DNA of 64,000 nt from Roseovarius sp. (GCF_030373445.1 NZ_JAUCYU010000006.1:124001-188000); one strand, 5' to 3'. Positions 1 through 8,783 are shown, numbered from the stretch's first letter. Translations and numbers: made by a program. Notes: generated from the letters alone by a model not told the origin.

Positions 1-26
1 AGCCCCTGCTGACCGCCGTCAACTGA
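1..26 (+). CDS. 3' end of an upstream gene (partial)
   Basis: An open frame enters from the left edge and ends in TGA at 24-26; the last readable residues are PLLTAVN. It lies 12 bases before the aldolase start, so it could be the last gene of the same operon. Nothing can be said about its function, and it may not be a real gene. Confidence 0.35.
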
Positions 27-38
27 GGGGTCCGGGCC

Positions 39-806
39 ATGAAGGAAAACTGCTTCAAACGCGCCATCGCCCAAGGCCGCCCCCAGATCGGCATCTGGAG
101 CATGATGCGCGAGCCGATGGTCACCGAGATGCTGGGCCAGCTGGGCTTCGACTGGATCCTGCTCGACTGCGAACACACCCCCAATGACGAGCCCGGCGTC
201 ATGGCCATGCTGCAGGCCCTCTCGGCCTGCGAGACCGAACCGATGGTCCGGCCAAGCTGCCTCAACGTGGCCGAGATCAAGCGCCTGCTCGACGTGGGCG
301 CCCGCAACATCCTCGTGCCCTACGTGCAGACCGTCGAAGAGGCCGAACTCGCCGCCGCCGCCGTCGCCTACCCACCCGAGGGCATCCGCGGAGTCAGCAG
401 CGTCTCCCGCGCCACCGGTTTCGGCGCGGAACCCGAGTATTTCACCAAGGCGCGCGAGGAGATTTGCCTGATCGTCCAGATCGAAACCCGCGAGGCGCTC
501 GACCGGCTGGAGGAGATCGCCGCCGTGCCGGGCATCGACGGGCTGTTCATCGGCCCCGCCGACCTCGCCGCCAGCCTCGGCCACCCGGGCAACCCCAAGC
601 ACCCCGAGGTCCACGCCGCCATCACCGACGGCATCGCCCGCATCCGCGCCGCCGGGAAACCGGCGGGCTTCCTGTCGCCCGACCAGGCGCTGCTGGAAGA
701 CGTGGTGAAGGCCGGCTGCACCTTCACCGCGGTCGATATCGACCTGCCGCTCCTGCGCCGCGGCGCATTGGCCCGGCTCGAGGCCTGCAAGCACTTCAAG
801 GGTTAG
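39..806 (+). CDS. HpcH/HpaI-family class II aldolase
   Basis: A 255-residue protein of the HpcH/HpaI (citrate lyase beta) aldolase family. These Mg2+-dependent TIM barrels cleave 2-keto-3-deoxy sugar acids or 4-hydroxy-2-oxo acids to pyruvate (or a related pyruvoyl compound) and an aldehyde. Visible hallmarks are the DCEH segment near residue 45 with the catalytic-base His, the metal-ligand Glu in IQIET near residue 150, and the GIDGLFIGPADLAASLG loop near residue 175. Length is normal for the family. A GAGGGG ribosome site precedes the ATG. It faces a minus-strand operon for sugar-acid catabolism, so a 2-keto-3-deoxy-aldonate substrate is likely but unproven. Confidence 0.88.
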   Translation: MKENCFKRAIAQGRPQIGIWSMMREPMVTEMLGQLGFDWILLDCEHTPNDEPGVMAMLQALSACETEPMVRPSCLNVAEIKRLLDVGARNILVPYVQTVEEAELAAAAVAYPPEGIRGVSSVSRATGFGAEPEYFTKAREEICLIVQIETREALDRLEEIAAVPGIDGLFIGPADLAASLGHPGNPKHPEVHAAITDGIARIRAAGKPAGFLSPDQALLEDVVKAGCTFTAVDIDLPLLRRGALARLEACKHFKG

Positions 807-811
807 GGCGA

Positions 812-880
812 CCCGGAATTTTCAAGAATTCCGGGCAAGAAAATCCCATTTTCTTACCCGTTTTCTTCGAAGAAAACGGG
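812..880. terminator. Paired hairpins between convergent genes
   Basis: There are two perfect inverted repeats. The first has 9-bp arms at 812-820 and 827-835 with a 6-base loop. The second is a 24-bp palindrome at 857-880 (arms of CCCGTTTTCTTC type). They sit between the ends of two convergent genes (806 and 889), so they probably act as a bidirectional terminator. The same kind of pair recurs near 53926 and 58261. Confidence 0.75.
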
Positions 881-888
881 CACTGCCC

Positions 889-1857
889 TCAACCCGCCGG
901 CTTGTCGTCCTCGAGGTAATACCGCACGTTGTCCTCGAAACTCTCGTCCGCCGACAGCCCCAGTTTCACCGCCTTCTCGGGCCGCAAATCGAAGCGCCAG
1001 CCGCTCACGATCGCCTGGATATCCGGCTGTGCCTCCCACTTGATCAGCTTTGCCGGTTCCGGCCCCGCCACCGCCGTCATCGCGTCGATCATCTGCCCGA
1101 TCGTCCACGTCCGCCCCGGCATCATCATGCAGCGGTTCTGCCCAAGCTCACCCTCATCCAGCTCCGCCCCCTTGATCAGGTTCTCCACGCATTTCCGCGG
1201 GCTCAGGTAGTAATGCGCGAAATCCTCCTCCACCGGGCAAACCGCCTCCTGCCCGTTCAGCGGCTCGCGCAGGATCGACGACATGAAGCTCGACGCCGCC
1301 CGGTTCGGCTTACCCGGCCGCACCGAGATCGTCGGCAGCCGGAACCCCCGCCCATCGACATACCCCTTTCGCGAGAAGTCATTCAGCAACAGCTCGCCCA
1401 TCGCCTTCTGCGCCCCATAAGAGGTCTGCGGATTGAGGAAGGTATGATCGGTGATCGGGTCCGGCACCTCGCCGCCATAGACGGCAATCGAGGAGGTGAA
1501 GACCACGACCGGTTTCGTTCCCAGCTCCCGCGCCCGCTGCAGCACGTTGAGCGTGCCCATCAGGTTGATCGAAAGCCCCGCGTCGAAATCCTCCTCCGCG
1601 TGGGCCGAGACGATGGCGGCCAGCAGGTAGATCACGTCCGTATCCGCCGTGACGCACTCCGCGACCGAGGCCGGGTCGGCGATGTTGCAGGTCACCGTCT
1701 CGACCGGGACCGCACCACCATCGATCGGCGCCGGGTCGTTGATATCCGCCAGCGTGATTTTCTCGATCGCCTTACCGCGCAGCGCTCCCTTCGCGGCCAG
1801 CGCCCGGCCCAGCTTCTGCCCGACGACCCCGCCGCCCCCGATGATCAGGATGTTCAT
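889..1857 (-). CDS. denD: NAD-dependent epimerase/dehydratase, D-erythronate dehydrogenase-like (DenD)
   Basis: A 322-residue extended SDR. A Rossmann GGGGVVGQKLG motif sits at residues 7-17, and the catalytic YGAQK motif comes after a SSIAVYGG segment. The architecture and the distinctive SYGAQKAMGE region match the DenD group, which oxidises D-erythronate or related sugar acids to 2-keto acids. The ATG at 1857 overlaps the kinase stop by 4 bases (ATGA), with an AAGGAGGAG ribosome site. It is the last gene of the operon starting at 8720. The substrate could differ from erythronate: the neighbours act on six-carbon acids, and the DUF1537 kinase usual in den clusters is absent here. Confidence 0.72.
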   Translation of the reverse strand: MNILIIGGGGVVGQKLGRALAAKGALRGKAIEKITLADINDPAPIDGGAVPVETVTCNIADPASVAECVTADTDVIYLLAAIVSAHAEEDFDAGLSINLMGTLNVLQRARELGTKPVVVFTSSIAVYGGEVPDPITDHTFLNPQTSYGAQKAMGELLLNDFSRKGYVDGRGFRLPTISVRPGKPNRAASSFMSSILREPLNGQEAVCPVEEDFAHYYLSPRKCVENLIKGAELDEGELGQNRCMMMPGRTWTIGQMIDAMTAVAGPEPAKLIKWEAQPDIQAIVSGWRFDLRPEKAVKLGLSADESFEDNVRYYLEDDKPAG

Positions 1858-2771
1858 GTCTCTCCTCCTTCGAATATCTGCGGCACCAGCGCACCGCGGT
1901 ACTGGATGACCCGCGCAGCAAGCTCCATCGCCCCCCGCGCCGCGTCATCCACTGATTCCCCGGCGGCCATGCCAGCAAGGAACGCCGCCCCGAAACTGTC
2001 GCCAGCGGCGGTCGTGTCGACCACGCTCTCAAAGCGCACAGCCGGCAGCGTTCTGGCGCCCTTCTCATCCCAAAGCGTCAGGTCGCCGCCGCCATTCTTC
2101 ACCGCCACGATGCTCGCCCGGCACTCACGATAGCGGGCGATGGTCTCCTCCGGCGCGCTATCCCCGAACGCGCGCTGCTCCTCGTCGAAGGAGGGCAGCA
2201 CCACGTCGGCCACCGAGGCCCCCATGGTCAGCCCCTCGCGCATCGCCTCCGGCGTCTCCCACAACCGCTCGCGCAGGTTGGTATCGAACGCCACCAGCGC
2301 CCCCTCACCCCGCGCACGCGCCAGCGCGTCGCACAGAACCCGGCGCGCATCAGCCGACAGGATCGCCAGCGTAATCCCCGAGAAATAAATCATATCCCGC
2401 CCCGCCAGCACCTCCGCCAGCCAGCCCGGATCATCCGCCAGCGCCCGCGCCGCCGACTGGCTGCGCCAATAGGAAAAGCTGCGCTCCCCCTGCTCGAGGC
2501 TGATCATGTAGAGGCCGACCGTGCGATCCTCCAACCGCCGCAGGGACGAGGTGTCGATCCCCTCCCCCTCCATGAAGGCGCACATCTCGGCCGAAACCGC
2601 GTCGGTGCCGATACAACTGCCATAGCCCACCGTCCAATCCGCCGGCAGCAGCCGCCGCGCATACCACGCCGTGTTGAACGTGTCCCCCGCAAAGCCGCGC
2701 CGGTACAACCCGCCGCCGGCATCGGCCATCTCGACCATGCATTCCCCGATGGCAAGGAACGACCGGCTCAC
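1854..2771 (-). CDS. kdgK: PfkB-family sugar kinase, 2-keto-3-deoxygluconate kinase-like
   Basis: A 305-residue ribokinase-fold protein. The N-terminal AIGECMVE segment is typical of KdgK, and the C-terminal PfkB signature DTTAAGDSFGAAFLAG carries the catalytic Asp and the anion hole. It probably phosphorylates 2-keto-3-deoxygluconate or a similar ketodeoxy acid. The start is a GTG at 2771 in a 4-base GTGA overlap with the lactonase stop; this start keeps the conserved N-terminus. Its stop overlaps the downstream denD-like start. Neighbouring lactonase, aldolase and DapA-type genes support a role in sugar-acid breakdown. A 2-keto-3-deoxygalactonate substrate is equally possible. Confidence 0.82.
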   Translation of the reverse strand: MSRSFLAIGECMVEMADAGGGLYRRGFAGDTFNTAWYARRLLPADWTVGYGSCIGTDAVSAEMCAFMEGEGIDTSSLRRLEDRTVGLYMISLEQGERSFSYWRSQSAARALADDPGWLAEVLAGRDMIYFSGITLAILSADARRVLCDALARARGEGALVAFDTNLRERLWETPEAMREGLTMGASVADVVLPSFDEEQRAFGDSAPEETIARYRECRASIVAVKNGGGDLTLWDEKGARTLPAVRFESVVDTTAAGDSFGAAFLAGMAAGESVDDAARGAMELAARVIQYRGALVPQIFEGGET

Positions 2772-3619
2772 AGGATCACCCGGTGCTCTAGCTGCCCCGC
2801 CACATCGACACGAAGCGCATATGTCCGCCCGTCATGCTCGGTCGTGACCTCCGGTTCCTGGCTGGCACTGGTCACGTACAGGATCAGCAAATCCTCCCGG
2901 CCGAAGGCCGGGCATGTCGTCCGCCTGGCGGGAAAGGCGATGCTCCGCACCTCCCGGCCTTCAGGGTCGAACACCGACACCTTCCCATGCCGGAACTGCG
3001 CGCACCAGATGTTGCCCTCCATATCAACCACCGCCCCGTCCGGCCGATAGCGATCCCCGGGCAGGTCGAGGAACACCTCCGGCTCCCCCTCCGGCCAGCC
3101 CTCGGCATCCAGAGCCTGCCGCCAGACCTTGCCAGTCGGCGTATCGGCAAGGTAGGCAAACCGCCCGTCCGGCGTGAAACACATGGCATTCGGGATCGAC
3201 CACGGCGCATAAAGCCGCCGCAGCTCACCCCGGTAATACCGATAAACCGCCCCCACACCGGGCTCCTTCAACTTGCCCATCGTCCCGATCCAGAACCCGC
3301 CATAGGGGTCCGCCCGGCCATCGTTCGACCGTGTCGCCGGATTGTCCGCCTCGAGGCCACAAACCTTGCGGCTCACCCCCGTCTCCACGTTGAAATCGAT
3401 CAGCGCACTCTCCGACGCCACCAGCAGCCGCGCCTCGTCCACCCATCCGGCGGCCGAGACATGCTCGTCGAACTGCCACATCTGCCGGCCCTCGTCCGTG
3501 CGCGTGTAAAGCCGGTGCGCGTCGATATCGAACCAGAAGAACTGCCCCCGCAAAGGGTGCCAGAGCGGCCCCTCCCCCAACAGGCAATTCGTGTCGTCAA
3601 ACACCTCCACCGCCGTCAC
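2768..3619 (-). CDS. SMP-30/gluconolactonase-family lactonase
   Basis: A beta-propeller lactonase of about 283 residues that would open aldonolactones to aldonic acids. Metal-ligand regions typical of SMP-30 proteins are visible: LGEGPLWH near the N-terminus (Glu), NDGRADPYGGFWIGTMG (Asn) and RPDGAVVDMEGNIW (Asp). The frame is open upstream to 3682, but the GTG at 3619 is preferred: it forms a GTGA overlap with the stop of the FAH gene, and the conserved domain starts immediately after it. In the operon it would follow the dehydrogenase (8720 gene) that makes a lactone or acid. Confidence 0.85.
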   Translation of the reverse strand: MTAVEVFDDTNCLLGEGPLWHPLRGQFFWFDIDAHRLYTRTDEGRQMWQFDEHVSAAGWVDEARLLVASESALIDFNVETGVSRKVCGLEADNPATRSNDGRADPYGGFWIGTMGKLKEPGVGAVYRYYRGELRRLYAPWSIPNAMCFTPDGRFAYLADTPTGKVWRQALDAEGWPEGEPEVFLDLPGDRYRPDGAVVDMEGNIWCAQFRHGKVSVFDPEGREVRSIAFPARRTTCPAFGREDLLILYVTSASQEPEVTTEHDGRTYALRVDVAGQLEHRVIL

Positions 3620-4758
3620 AATAGCCCCCTCTGCGCCAGGTTCCGCATCAGCGCCGACGTACCGAACACCCAGTCCGGGCACTCGGTCGACAGCCGCACA
3701 ATGTTGCTCAGCGCCCCCAGCGACGGCTCGCTGATCGTGACCTCGTCGCCGCCCTTGTGGGTGAACCCCTGCCCCGGCGCGCCCCTGTCCTTGACCGGCG
3801 CGAACATGGTGCCGAGGAACAGGAAGAAGCCGTCCGGGTACTGGTGATGCGCCCCGATGGTCTGGGCCACGATCTGGGCCGGGTCGCGGCTGATCTTCGT
3901 CATCGAGGAATGGCCCTCCAGCACGAACCCGTCCTCGCCGTCGACCCGCATGGTCAGCTCGGCTTTGCGCACATCCGCCATCCCGTAGCCCCCGTCGAAG
4001 AGCCGCAGAAACGGCCCCAGCGCACAGGAGGCATTGTTGTCCTTGGCCTTCCCCAGCAGCAGCGCCGAGCGCCCCTCCACGTCCCGCAGGTTCACATCAT
4101 TGCCCAGCGTCGCCCCCACGACCGCACCGCGCGCATTCACCGCCAGCACCACCTCCGGCTCGGGGTTGTTCCAGCTCGACACCGGGTGCAGCCCCACCGC
4201 CGCCCCGGTCCCGACGGAGGCCATGGGCTGGCACTTGGTGAACACCTCCGCATCCCGCCCGATCCCGACCTCGAGATATTGCGACCACAAGCCTTCCTCC
4301 TGCAGCACGGCCTTCACCTGCATCGCCGCGTCCGACCCCGGCTCGATCCCCGACAGGCTGTCGCCGATCACCGATTTGACCCGCGCCCGGATCGCCTCGG
4401 CCCGGTCGGCATCGCCCGCCGCCTGCTCCTCGATCACCCGCTCGACCATGCTCTCGGCGAAGGTCACGCCCGCAGCCTTGATGGCCTGCAAATCCGGCGG
4501 CGCCAGCAACCGCAGGTCATCCGCCCCGGCATCCTCGGTCGATCCCGCCTCAAGCTCCGCAAGCGTGCAGACCATTTCGCACGCAGCCCCACGGGCCGTC
4601 TCCGCCGGATCATCCGCCTCCAACAACGCCTGCATCGTCGGGATCTCCCGGCTGGTGATGTCGACCACCTCCTCACCATCGAGCCGTACCACCGCCGGCC
4701 CGATCCCCGGCCGCCAGACTCGCCCGACCAGTGTCGCCTTGCCGTCGTCAGGAACCAT
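3616..4758 (-). CDS. Fumarylacetoacetate hydrolase-fold protein (sugar-acid dehydratase-like)
   Basis: A 380-residue FAH-superfamily protein, longer than the usual ~280-residue single-domain FAH enzymes. It resembles the proteobacterial group that contains 2-keto-3-deoxy-pentonate (xylonate/arabinonate) dehydratases. The N-terminal region is followed by a C-terminal FAH core holding the ExEVVLAVN metal-site segment (NNPEPEVVLAV) and the GNDVNLRD segment. The ATG at 4758 is chosen because the conserved sequence starts there; an upstream extension only reads antisense of the next gene. It overlaps the oxidase stop by 11 bases. The assignment to pentonate dehydration is inference; hydrolase activity remains possible. 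Confidence 0.78.
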   Translation of the reverse strand: MVPDDGKATLVGRVWRPGIGPAVVRLDGEEVVDITSREIPTMQALLEADDPAETARGAACEMVCTLAELEAGSTEDAGADDLRLLAPPDLQAIKAAGVTFAESMVERVIEEQAAGDADRAEAIRARVKSVIGDSLSGIEPGSDAAMQVKAVLQEEGLWSQYLEVGIGRDAEVFTKCQPMASVGTGAAVGLHPVSSWNNPEPEVVLAVNARGAVVGATLGNDVNLRDVEGRSALLLGKAKDNNASCALGPFLRLFDGGYGMADVRKAELTMRVDGEDGFVLEGHSSMTKISRDPAQIVAQTIGAHHQYPDGFFLFLGTMFAPVKDRGAPGQGFTHKGGDEVTISEPSLGALSNIVRLSTECPDWVFGTSALMRNLAQRGLL

Positions 4759-6148
4759 CCGAAATCTCCCGGTTGCCCGGCGGCAGAAGCTTGCCGGGGT
4801 TGAGAATGTTGTTGGGGTCGAACCCGGCCTTGATCGCCCGCATGTAGGCCAGCGCCGCCCCATGCTCGGCCGTCATGTATTTCTGCTTGCCCAGCCCGAT
4901 CCCGTGCTCGCCGCTGACCGTCCCGCCCAGCCGCAGCGCGGTTTCCGCCAGCGCCTGCGTGAACTCTTCAGCACGGGCCATCTCGTCCGCATCCCCCGGG
5001 TCAACACTCAGCCCTGCGTGGAAATTCCCGTCCCCCACATGCCCCACGATCGTCGCCGTCAGGCCCAGCCGCTGCGCATCCCTTTGCGCCTGCAAGACCG
5101 CCTCGGCCAGGTGCGAGATCGGCACGCAGACATCCGTGGGCCAGATATGTCCGCCCTTGCCGAAGGCGGCCGAGGCGTAATGCGCCTTGTGCCGCATCTC
5201 CCACAGGGCATTGCGCTCCTCGGTGGTATCGGCGGTCTTCCAGCCATCCGCCCCGAACTCGGCGGCAATCTCGCCGAAGGCGTCGCGCTGCTCGGCCACG
5301 GCCGCGGGCGAGCCGTGGAACTCCAGGAACAAATGCGGCTCCTCCGGCAGGTCGGCCTGCGAATACCGGTTGAACCCCCGCACCATCATCTCGTCCAGCA
5401 GTTCGATCCGCGCCATCGGCACACCCGACTGGATCGTCAGGATCACGCAATTCACCGCGTCCTCGACCGACGGAAACCGGCAGGTCGCCGCGCTGATCGC
5501 TTCCGGAATACCCTGAAGCCGCAGGGTCAGCTCGGTGATGATCCCCAGCGTCCCTTCCGAGCCCACCAGCAGATGAGTCAGGTCATACCCGGTCGAGCTT
5601 TTCCTTGCCCGGCTGCCGGTGCGGATCACCGTGCCATCCGCCATCACCGCCTCCAGCGCGAGGATGTTCTCGCGCATCGTGCCGTAGCGCACGGCAGTCG
5701 TGCCGCTCGCCCGCGTCGCGGCCATCCCGCCGATGCTGGCATCTGCGCCGGGATCGACCGGAAAGAACAGCCCCGTCGCCCGCAACTCCTCGTTCAGCCG
5801 CTTGCGGGTGATGCCGGGCTGGACCACGGCGTTGAGGTCTTCCGCATTGACCGCCAGAACCCCGCCCATCCGGCTCATGTCGAGGCTGATGCCGCCCTGC
5901 GTCGCCAGGTGCTGCCCCTCAAGGCTGCTCGCCGCGCCATAGGCCGTCACCGGCACGCCATGCCGGTTGCAGTGGCGCAGGATGGCCGACACCTCCTCCG
6001 TGCTCTCCGGATAGGCCACCGCGTCGGGGGGCGTGACGGGGTAGTAGGTCTCGTTCTGACCGTGCAGGGTGCGGTCGGCCTCCGACGTGACCAACCGGTC
6101 TCCGAGAACGGCCTCCAACTCCGGCAGAGCGGTCTCCATGGGCCTCAT
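4748..6148 (-). CDS. FAD-linked oxidase, GlcD/D-lactate dehydrogenase family
   Basis: A 466-residue VAO/PCMH flavoprotein that oxidises 2-hydroxy acids to 2-keto acids and passes electrons to the quinone or cytochrome pool. The N-terminal FAD-binding domain includes the YGAASSLEGQ and DPGADASIGGMAATRASG segments. The C-terminal domain has HVGDGNFHAG and the signature GEHGIGLGKQKYM. The start at 6148 is chosen over an upstream in-frame ATG (6157): it gives an ATGA overlap with the aldolase stop and has a GGGGGA ribosome site just upstream. Substrate candidates are glycolate, D-lactate or an aldonate product of the same operon. Confidence 0.88.
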   Translation of the reverse strand: MRPMETALPELEAVLGDRLVTSEADRTLHGQNETYYPVTPPDAVAYPESTEEVSAILRHCNRHGVPVTAYGAASSLEGQHLATQGGISLDMSRMGGVLAVNAEDLNAVVQPGITRKRLNEELRATGLFFPVDPGADASIGGMAATRASGTTAVRYGTMRENILALEAVMADGTVIRTGSRARKSSTGYDLTHLLVGSEGTLGIITELTLRLQGIPEAISAATCRFPSVEDAVNCVILTIQSGVPMARIELLDEMMVRGFNRYSQADLPEEPHLFLEFHGSPAAVAEQRDAFGEIAAEFGADGWKTADTTEERNALWEMRHKAHYASAAFGKGGHIWPTDVCVPISHLAEAVLQAQRDAQRLGLTATIVGHVGDGNFHAGLSVDPGDADEMARAEEFTQALAETALRLGGTVSGEHGIGLGKQKYMTAEHGAALAYMRAIKAGFDPNNILNPGKLLPPGNREISDGS

Positions 6149-7062
6149 TTCCCCCATGACAGCACCATCGGGTCGAGCGGCCGCAACAACTCCATCAGCA
6201 TCGCCCGCGTGTCCGGATGCAGCGGCGGAATAGGATGGCGGCAGAATTCCGAGGCGATCACGCCGCCCTCGACCATCGCCGCCTTGGCAGACCTGAACCC
6301 GCATTGCCGGTTCTCGTGGTTCACGGCGGGCAGCACCCTGGCATAACCGTCAATCGCCGCCTGCCGGTTGCCGGCAAGGAAATCGCGCACCACCGGCCCG
6401 ATCAGGTCGGGAATCATCGCACTGGTCATCGTCCCCGTCGCCCCCGCATCGAGATCAGCCAGAAGGGTAATCGCCTCCTCCCCGTCGAACGGCCCCTCGA
6501 TGTCGGCGCCCCCCTCGGCGATCAGCGCCCGCAGCTTGGCCGCTGCCTGCGGGCATTCGATCTTGAACAGCTTCAGCATCTCGATCTCCCGCGCCATCCG
6601 CACCAGAAGCGGCACCGGCAGGTCGACACCCGACAGCGGCGCATCCTGCAGCATGATCGGGATACCCACCTCGCCCACGGCCCGGAACTGCTCGAATGTC
6701 TGCTCGGCCGTGCCTTTCAAGAGAGCCCCGTGATAGGGCGGCATCATCATCACGATATCGGCGCCCAGCTCCTTGGCAAACCGCGCCCGCTCCACCACGA
6801 TGGGCGTCGCGAAATGGCTGATCGTCACGATCACCGGCACCCGCCCCGCCACATGCTCCAACGACAGCCGCGTCAGCGCCTCCCGCTCCGCATCGGAAAT
6901 CAGGAACTGTTCCGAGAAATTGGCAAGAATGCAGATGCCGTCGACCCCCTGGTCGATCATGCAGTCGAGCACCCGCTTCATCCCTTCGCCATCAACCTGT
7001 CCGTCCTCGTGAAACGGTGTCGGCGCGACCGGCCAGATGCCGGAATACGTCCTCTGAGTCAT
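6145..7062 (-). CDS. DapA/NAL-family class I aldolase or dehydratase
   Basis: A 305-residue protein of the dihydrodipicolinate synthase/N-acetylneuraminate lyase superfamily. A Tyr in MPPYHG near residue 120 and a Schiff-base Lys candidate in KLFKIECPQ near residue 168 are visible. It lacks the usual GTTGE motif near residue 45 and has ANFSEQ instead. Within this operon, 2-keto-3-deoxy sugar acid dehydration or cleavage is more likely than lysine synthesis. It starts 30 bases after the LysE-family gene ends, and its stop overlaps the oxidase start. Confidence 0.85.
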   Translation of the reverse strand: MTQRTYSGIWPVAPTPFHEDGQVDGEGMKRVLDCMIDQGVDGICILANFSEQFLISDAEREALTRLSLEHVAGRVPVIVTISHFATPIVVERARFAKELGADIVMMMPPYHGALLKGTAEQTFEQFRAVGEVGIPIMLQDAPLSGVDLPVPLLVRMAREIEMLKLFKIECPQAAAKLRALIAEGGADIEGPFDGEEAITLLADLDAGATGTMTSAMIPDLIGPVVRDFLAGNRQAAIDGYARVLPAVNHENRQCGFRSAKAAMVEGGVIASEFCRHPIPPLHPDTRAMLMELLRPLDPMVLSWGK

Positions 7063-7092
7063 GCGCTCTCCTTCATGTCCTGCTCTCTCACT

Positions 7093-7689
7093 CTACCCCC
7101 GCGACGCCGACCACAGCGCCAGCGCCACCACCCCCAGCAACGACAGCGCCATCAGGATGTTGATCGTCCGCTGGGTGCGGTCCGACAGGTTGAGCCGGTG
7201 CAGCGACACCCCGGCCCAGAGCCACGCCAGGTGGATGGGAATCCAGATCGTGTTGATGATCAGCGCCTTCGAGATCATCTCGAACAGGAAGGCATCGGGC
7301 GCATAGTCGAACCCGCTGATCAGCGAGGTGTTCACCGCATAGGCCTTGGGATTGATCGCCTGCAGCATCAGCCCGCCCAGCACGCCCGGGGGCGATTTCG
7401 CCTCCATGAACGCCACCTTCGCCCCGGCAAAGGCGATGCGCCCGGCGAGGTACAGCAGGTAGGCGACCGACGCGAACATCAGCACGTTGCGCAGCCACGG
7501 CACCGACAGGATCACTGCCGCGAGCCCCGTCATCACCGCCAGCATCACCAGGTTGGTGCCGATGAACAGCCCCAGCACGTAGCGCAGCGAGGCGTTGAAC
7601 CCGTAGGCCGCCCCGAACCCGGCCGTCGTCATCACCCCGGGCCCCGGCGTGATGATCAGGAAGAAGACGGCGGCGGCGAATGTCAGCAT
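7093..7689 (-). CDS. LysE-family translocator
   Basis: A 198-residue integral membrane protein with about six hydrophobic segments and the LysE/RhtB hallmark ITPGPGVM at residues 13-20, plus the central AINPKAYAVN segment. The family exports amino acids and related small molecules. The ATG at 7689 overlaps the stop of the dehydrogenase gene by 7 bases, which indicates translational coupling. Its place inside a sugar-acid operon suggests export of an acidic or amino-acid by-product, but nothing in the sequence fixes the substrate. A much longer open frame running upstream is antisense artefact of the dehydrogenase. Confidence 0.88.
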   Translation of the reverse strand: MLTFAAAVFFLIITPGPGVMTTAGFGAAYGFNASLRYVLGLFIGTNLVMLAVMTGLAAVILSVPWLRNVLMFASVAYLLYLAGRIAFAGAKVAFMEAKSPPGVLGGLMLQAINPKAYAVNTSLISGFDYAPDAFLFEMISKALIINTIWIPIHLAWLWAGVSLHRLNLSDRTQRTINILMALSLLGVVALALWSASRG

Positions 7690-8720
7690 GCGGTGAAATC
7701 CAGTTGCACCTTCATCGCCTGCGCCCGGTCCGACGCGGTGGCGAAGGCCGCCTCGAACTCGGCCAGCGGAAAGCTGTGGGTGATCAGCGGGGCCACGTCG
7801 GTCAGCCCCTTGCGCATCAGGTCCACCGCCACGGCGAATTCCTCGTGAAACCGGAACGACCCGATGAGCGACAATTCCTTCGCGGTGATTTGCATCATCG
7901 GTAGCCGCATGTCGCCCGAAAGCCCCAGTTGCACCACCTGCCCCCGCGGCCGGAGCGCCGCTATGCCACCTGCCAGCGCCTCTTCGGCGCCCGAGCATTC
8001 GAACAACACGTCGAGGCAGCCCTTGCCCGCCACGTAAGGCGCCAGCGCCTCGGGGTCCTGCGACGTATCCAACGCCACATCCGCCCCTGCCGCCCGGGCA
8101 AAGGCCAGCCCGTTCTCGGCGATATCCGTTGCGATGATCTCCGCCGCCCCGGCCCGCCGCGCGGCCAGGATGACCAGCACCCCGATCGGCCCGCAGCCCG
8201 TCACCAGCACCCGTCGGCCCAGCATCTCCCCCGCCCGGCGCACCGCGTGCAGCGCCACCGACAACGGCTCCGCCATCGCCGCCTCGGCCGGGGTCAGACC
8301 GTGGGCCGGCACGCATTGCGCCGCCTCCGCCACCAGCACCTCGCGGAACGCGCCCTGCACATGGGGAAACGGCATGGCCGAGCCGTAGAACCGCATGTTC
8401 AGGCAATGGTTCGGCAGCCCTCGCAGGCATTCGCCGCAACTGCCGCAAGGCCGCGATGGCGACACCGCCACGAGATCACCGAGGTCGAACCCCTCGACCC
8501 CCTCGCCAACCGCCTCGACCGTCCCGGCAACTTCATGCCCAAGGATCATCGGCTCCCGCAACCTGACCGTGCCGAACCCGCCGTGGTTGAAATAATGCAG
8601 GTCCGACCCGCAGATCCCGCCGCGACTCACCCGCACCGTCACCTGCCCCGGTTCCGGGTCGGCCGCGTCGCACGCCTCAACGCGCAGGTCTTTCGCCGCA
8701 TGGGCGTAGAGCGCTGTCAT
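7683..8720 (-). CDS. idnD: Zinc-dependent alcohol dehydrogenase, L-idonate 5-dehydrogenase-like
   Basis: A 345-residue medium-chain dehydrogenase. The catalytic zinc ligands are in GGICGSDLHY and LGHE. The structural zinc site is the four-Cys cluster CGSCGECLRGLPNHC. The NAD(P) motif is TGCGPIGVLVI. Length and the HYFNHGG segment fit L-idonate 5-dehydrogenases, which interconvert L-idonate and 5-ketogluconate. The ATG at 8720 has a GGGAGGA site 9 bases upstream; the longer frame to 9560 is antisense to the next gene. It is the first gene of the eight-gene minus-strand operon and is divergent from an IdnO-like SDR across an operator-containing promoter. Confidence 0.83.
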   Translation of the reverse strand: MTALYAHAAKDLRVEACDAADPEPGQVTVRVSRGGICGSDLHYFNHGGFGTVRLREPMILGHEVAGTVEAVGEGVEGFDLGDLVAVSPSRPCGSCGECLRGLPNHCLNMRFYGSAMPFPHVQGAFREVLVAEAAQCVPAHGLTPAEAAMAEPLSVALHAVRRAGEMLGRRVLVTGCGPIGVLVILAARRAGAAEIIATDIAENGLAFARAAGADVALDTSQDPEALAPYVAGKGCLDVLFECSGAEEALAGGIAALRPRGQVVQLGLSGDMRLPMMQITAKELSLIGSFRFHEEFAVAVDLMRKGLTDVAPLITHSFPLAEFEAAFATASDRAQAMKVQLDFTAC

Positions 8721-8754
8721 CGCAGACCGTCCTCCCAGGGGTTCCGCTTGCATC

Positions 8755-8783
8755 GTTATAAAAATGGTATACCATTTGTTCAA
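8755..8783 (-). promoter_or_regulatory. Sigma-70-type promoter with GntR-type operator in its spacer
   Basis: Read on the minus strand, TTGAAC (8783-8778) and TATAAC (8760-8755) are separated by exactly 17 bases. The spacer contains the perfect 16-bp palindrome AAATGGTATACCATTT at 8762-8777. Repressor binding there would block RNA polymerase, so this is a strong candidate for the regulated promoter of the operon starting at 8720. It may also serve the divergent gene at 8838. Confidence 0.75.

Noticed and set aside
7093..8448. 451-residue version of the LysE-family protein
   Set aside because: The first 250 residues are frame-shifted dehydrogenase sequence; the conserved LysE protein starts at 7689.
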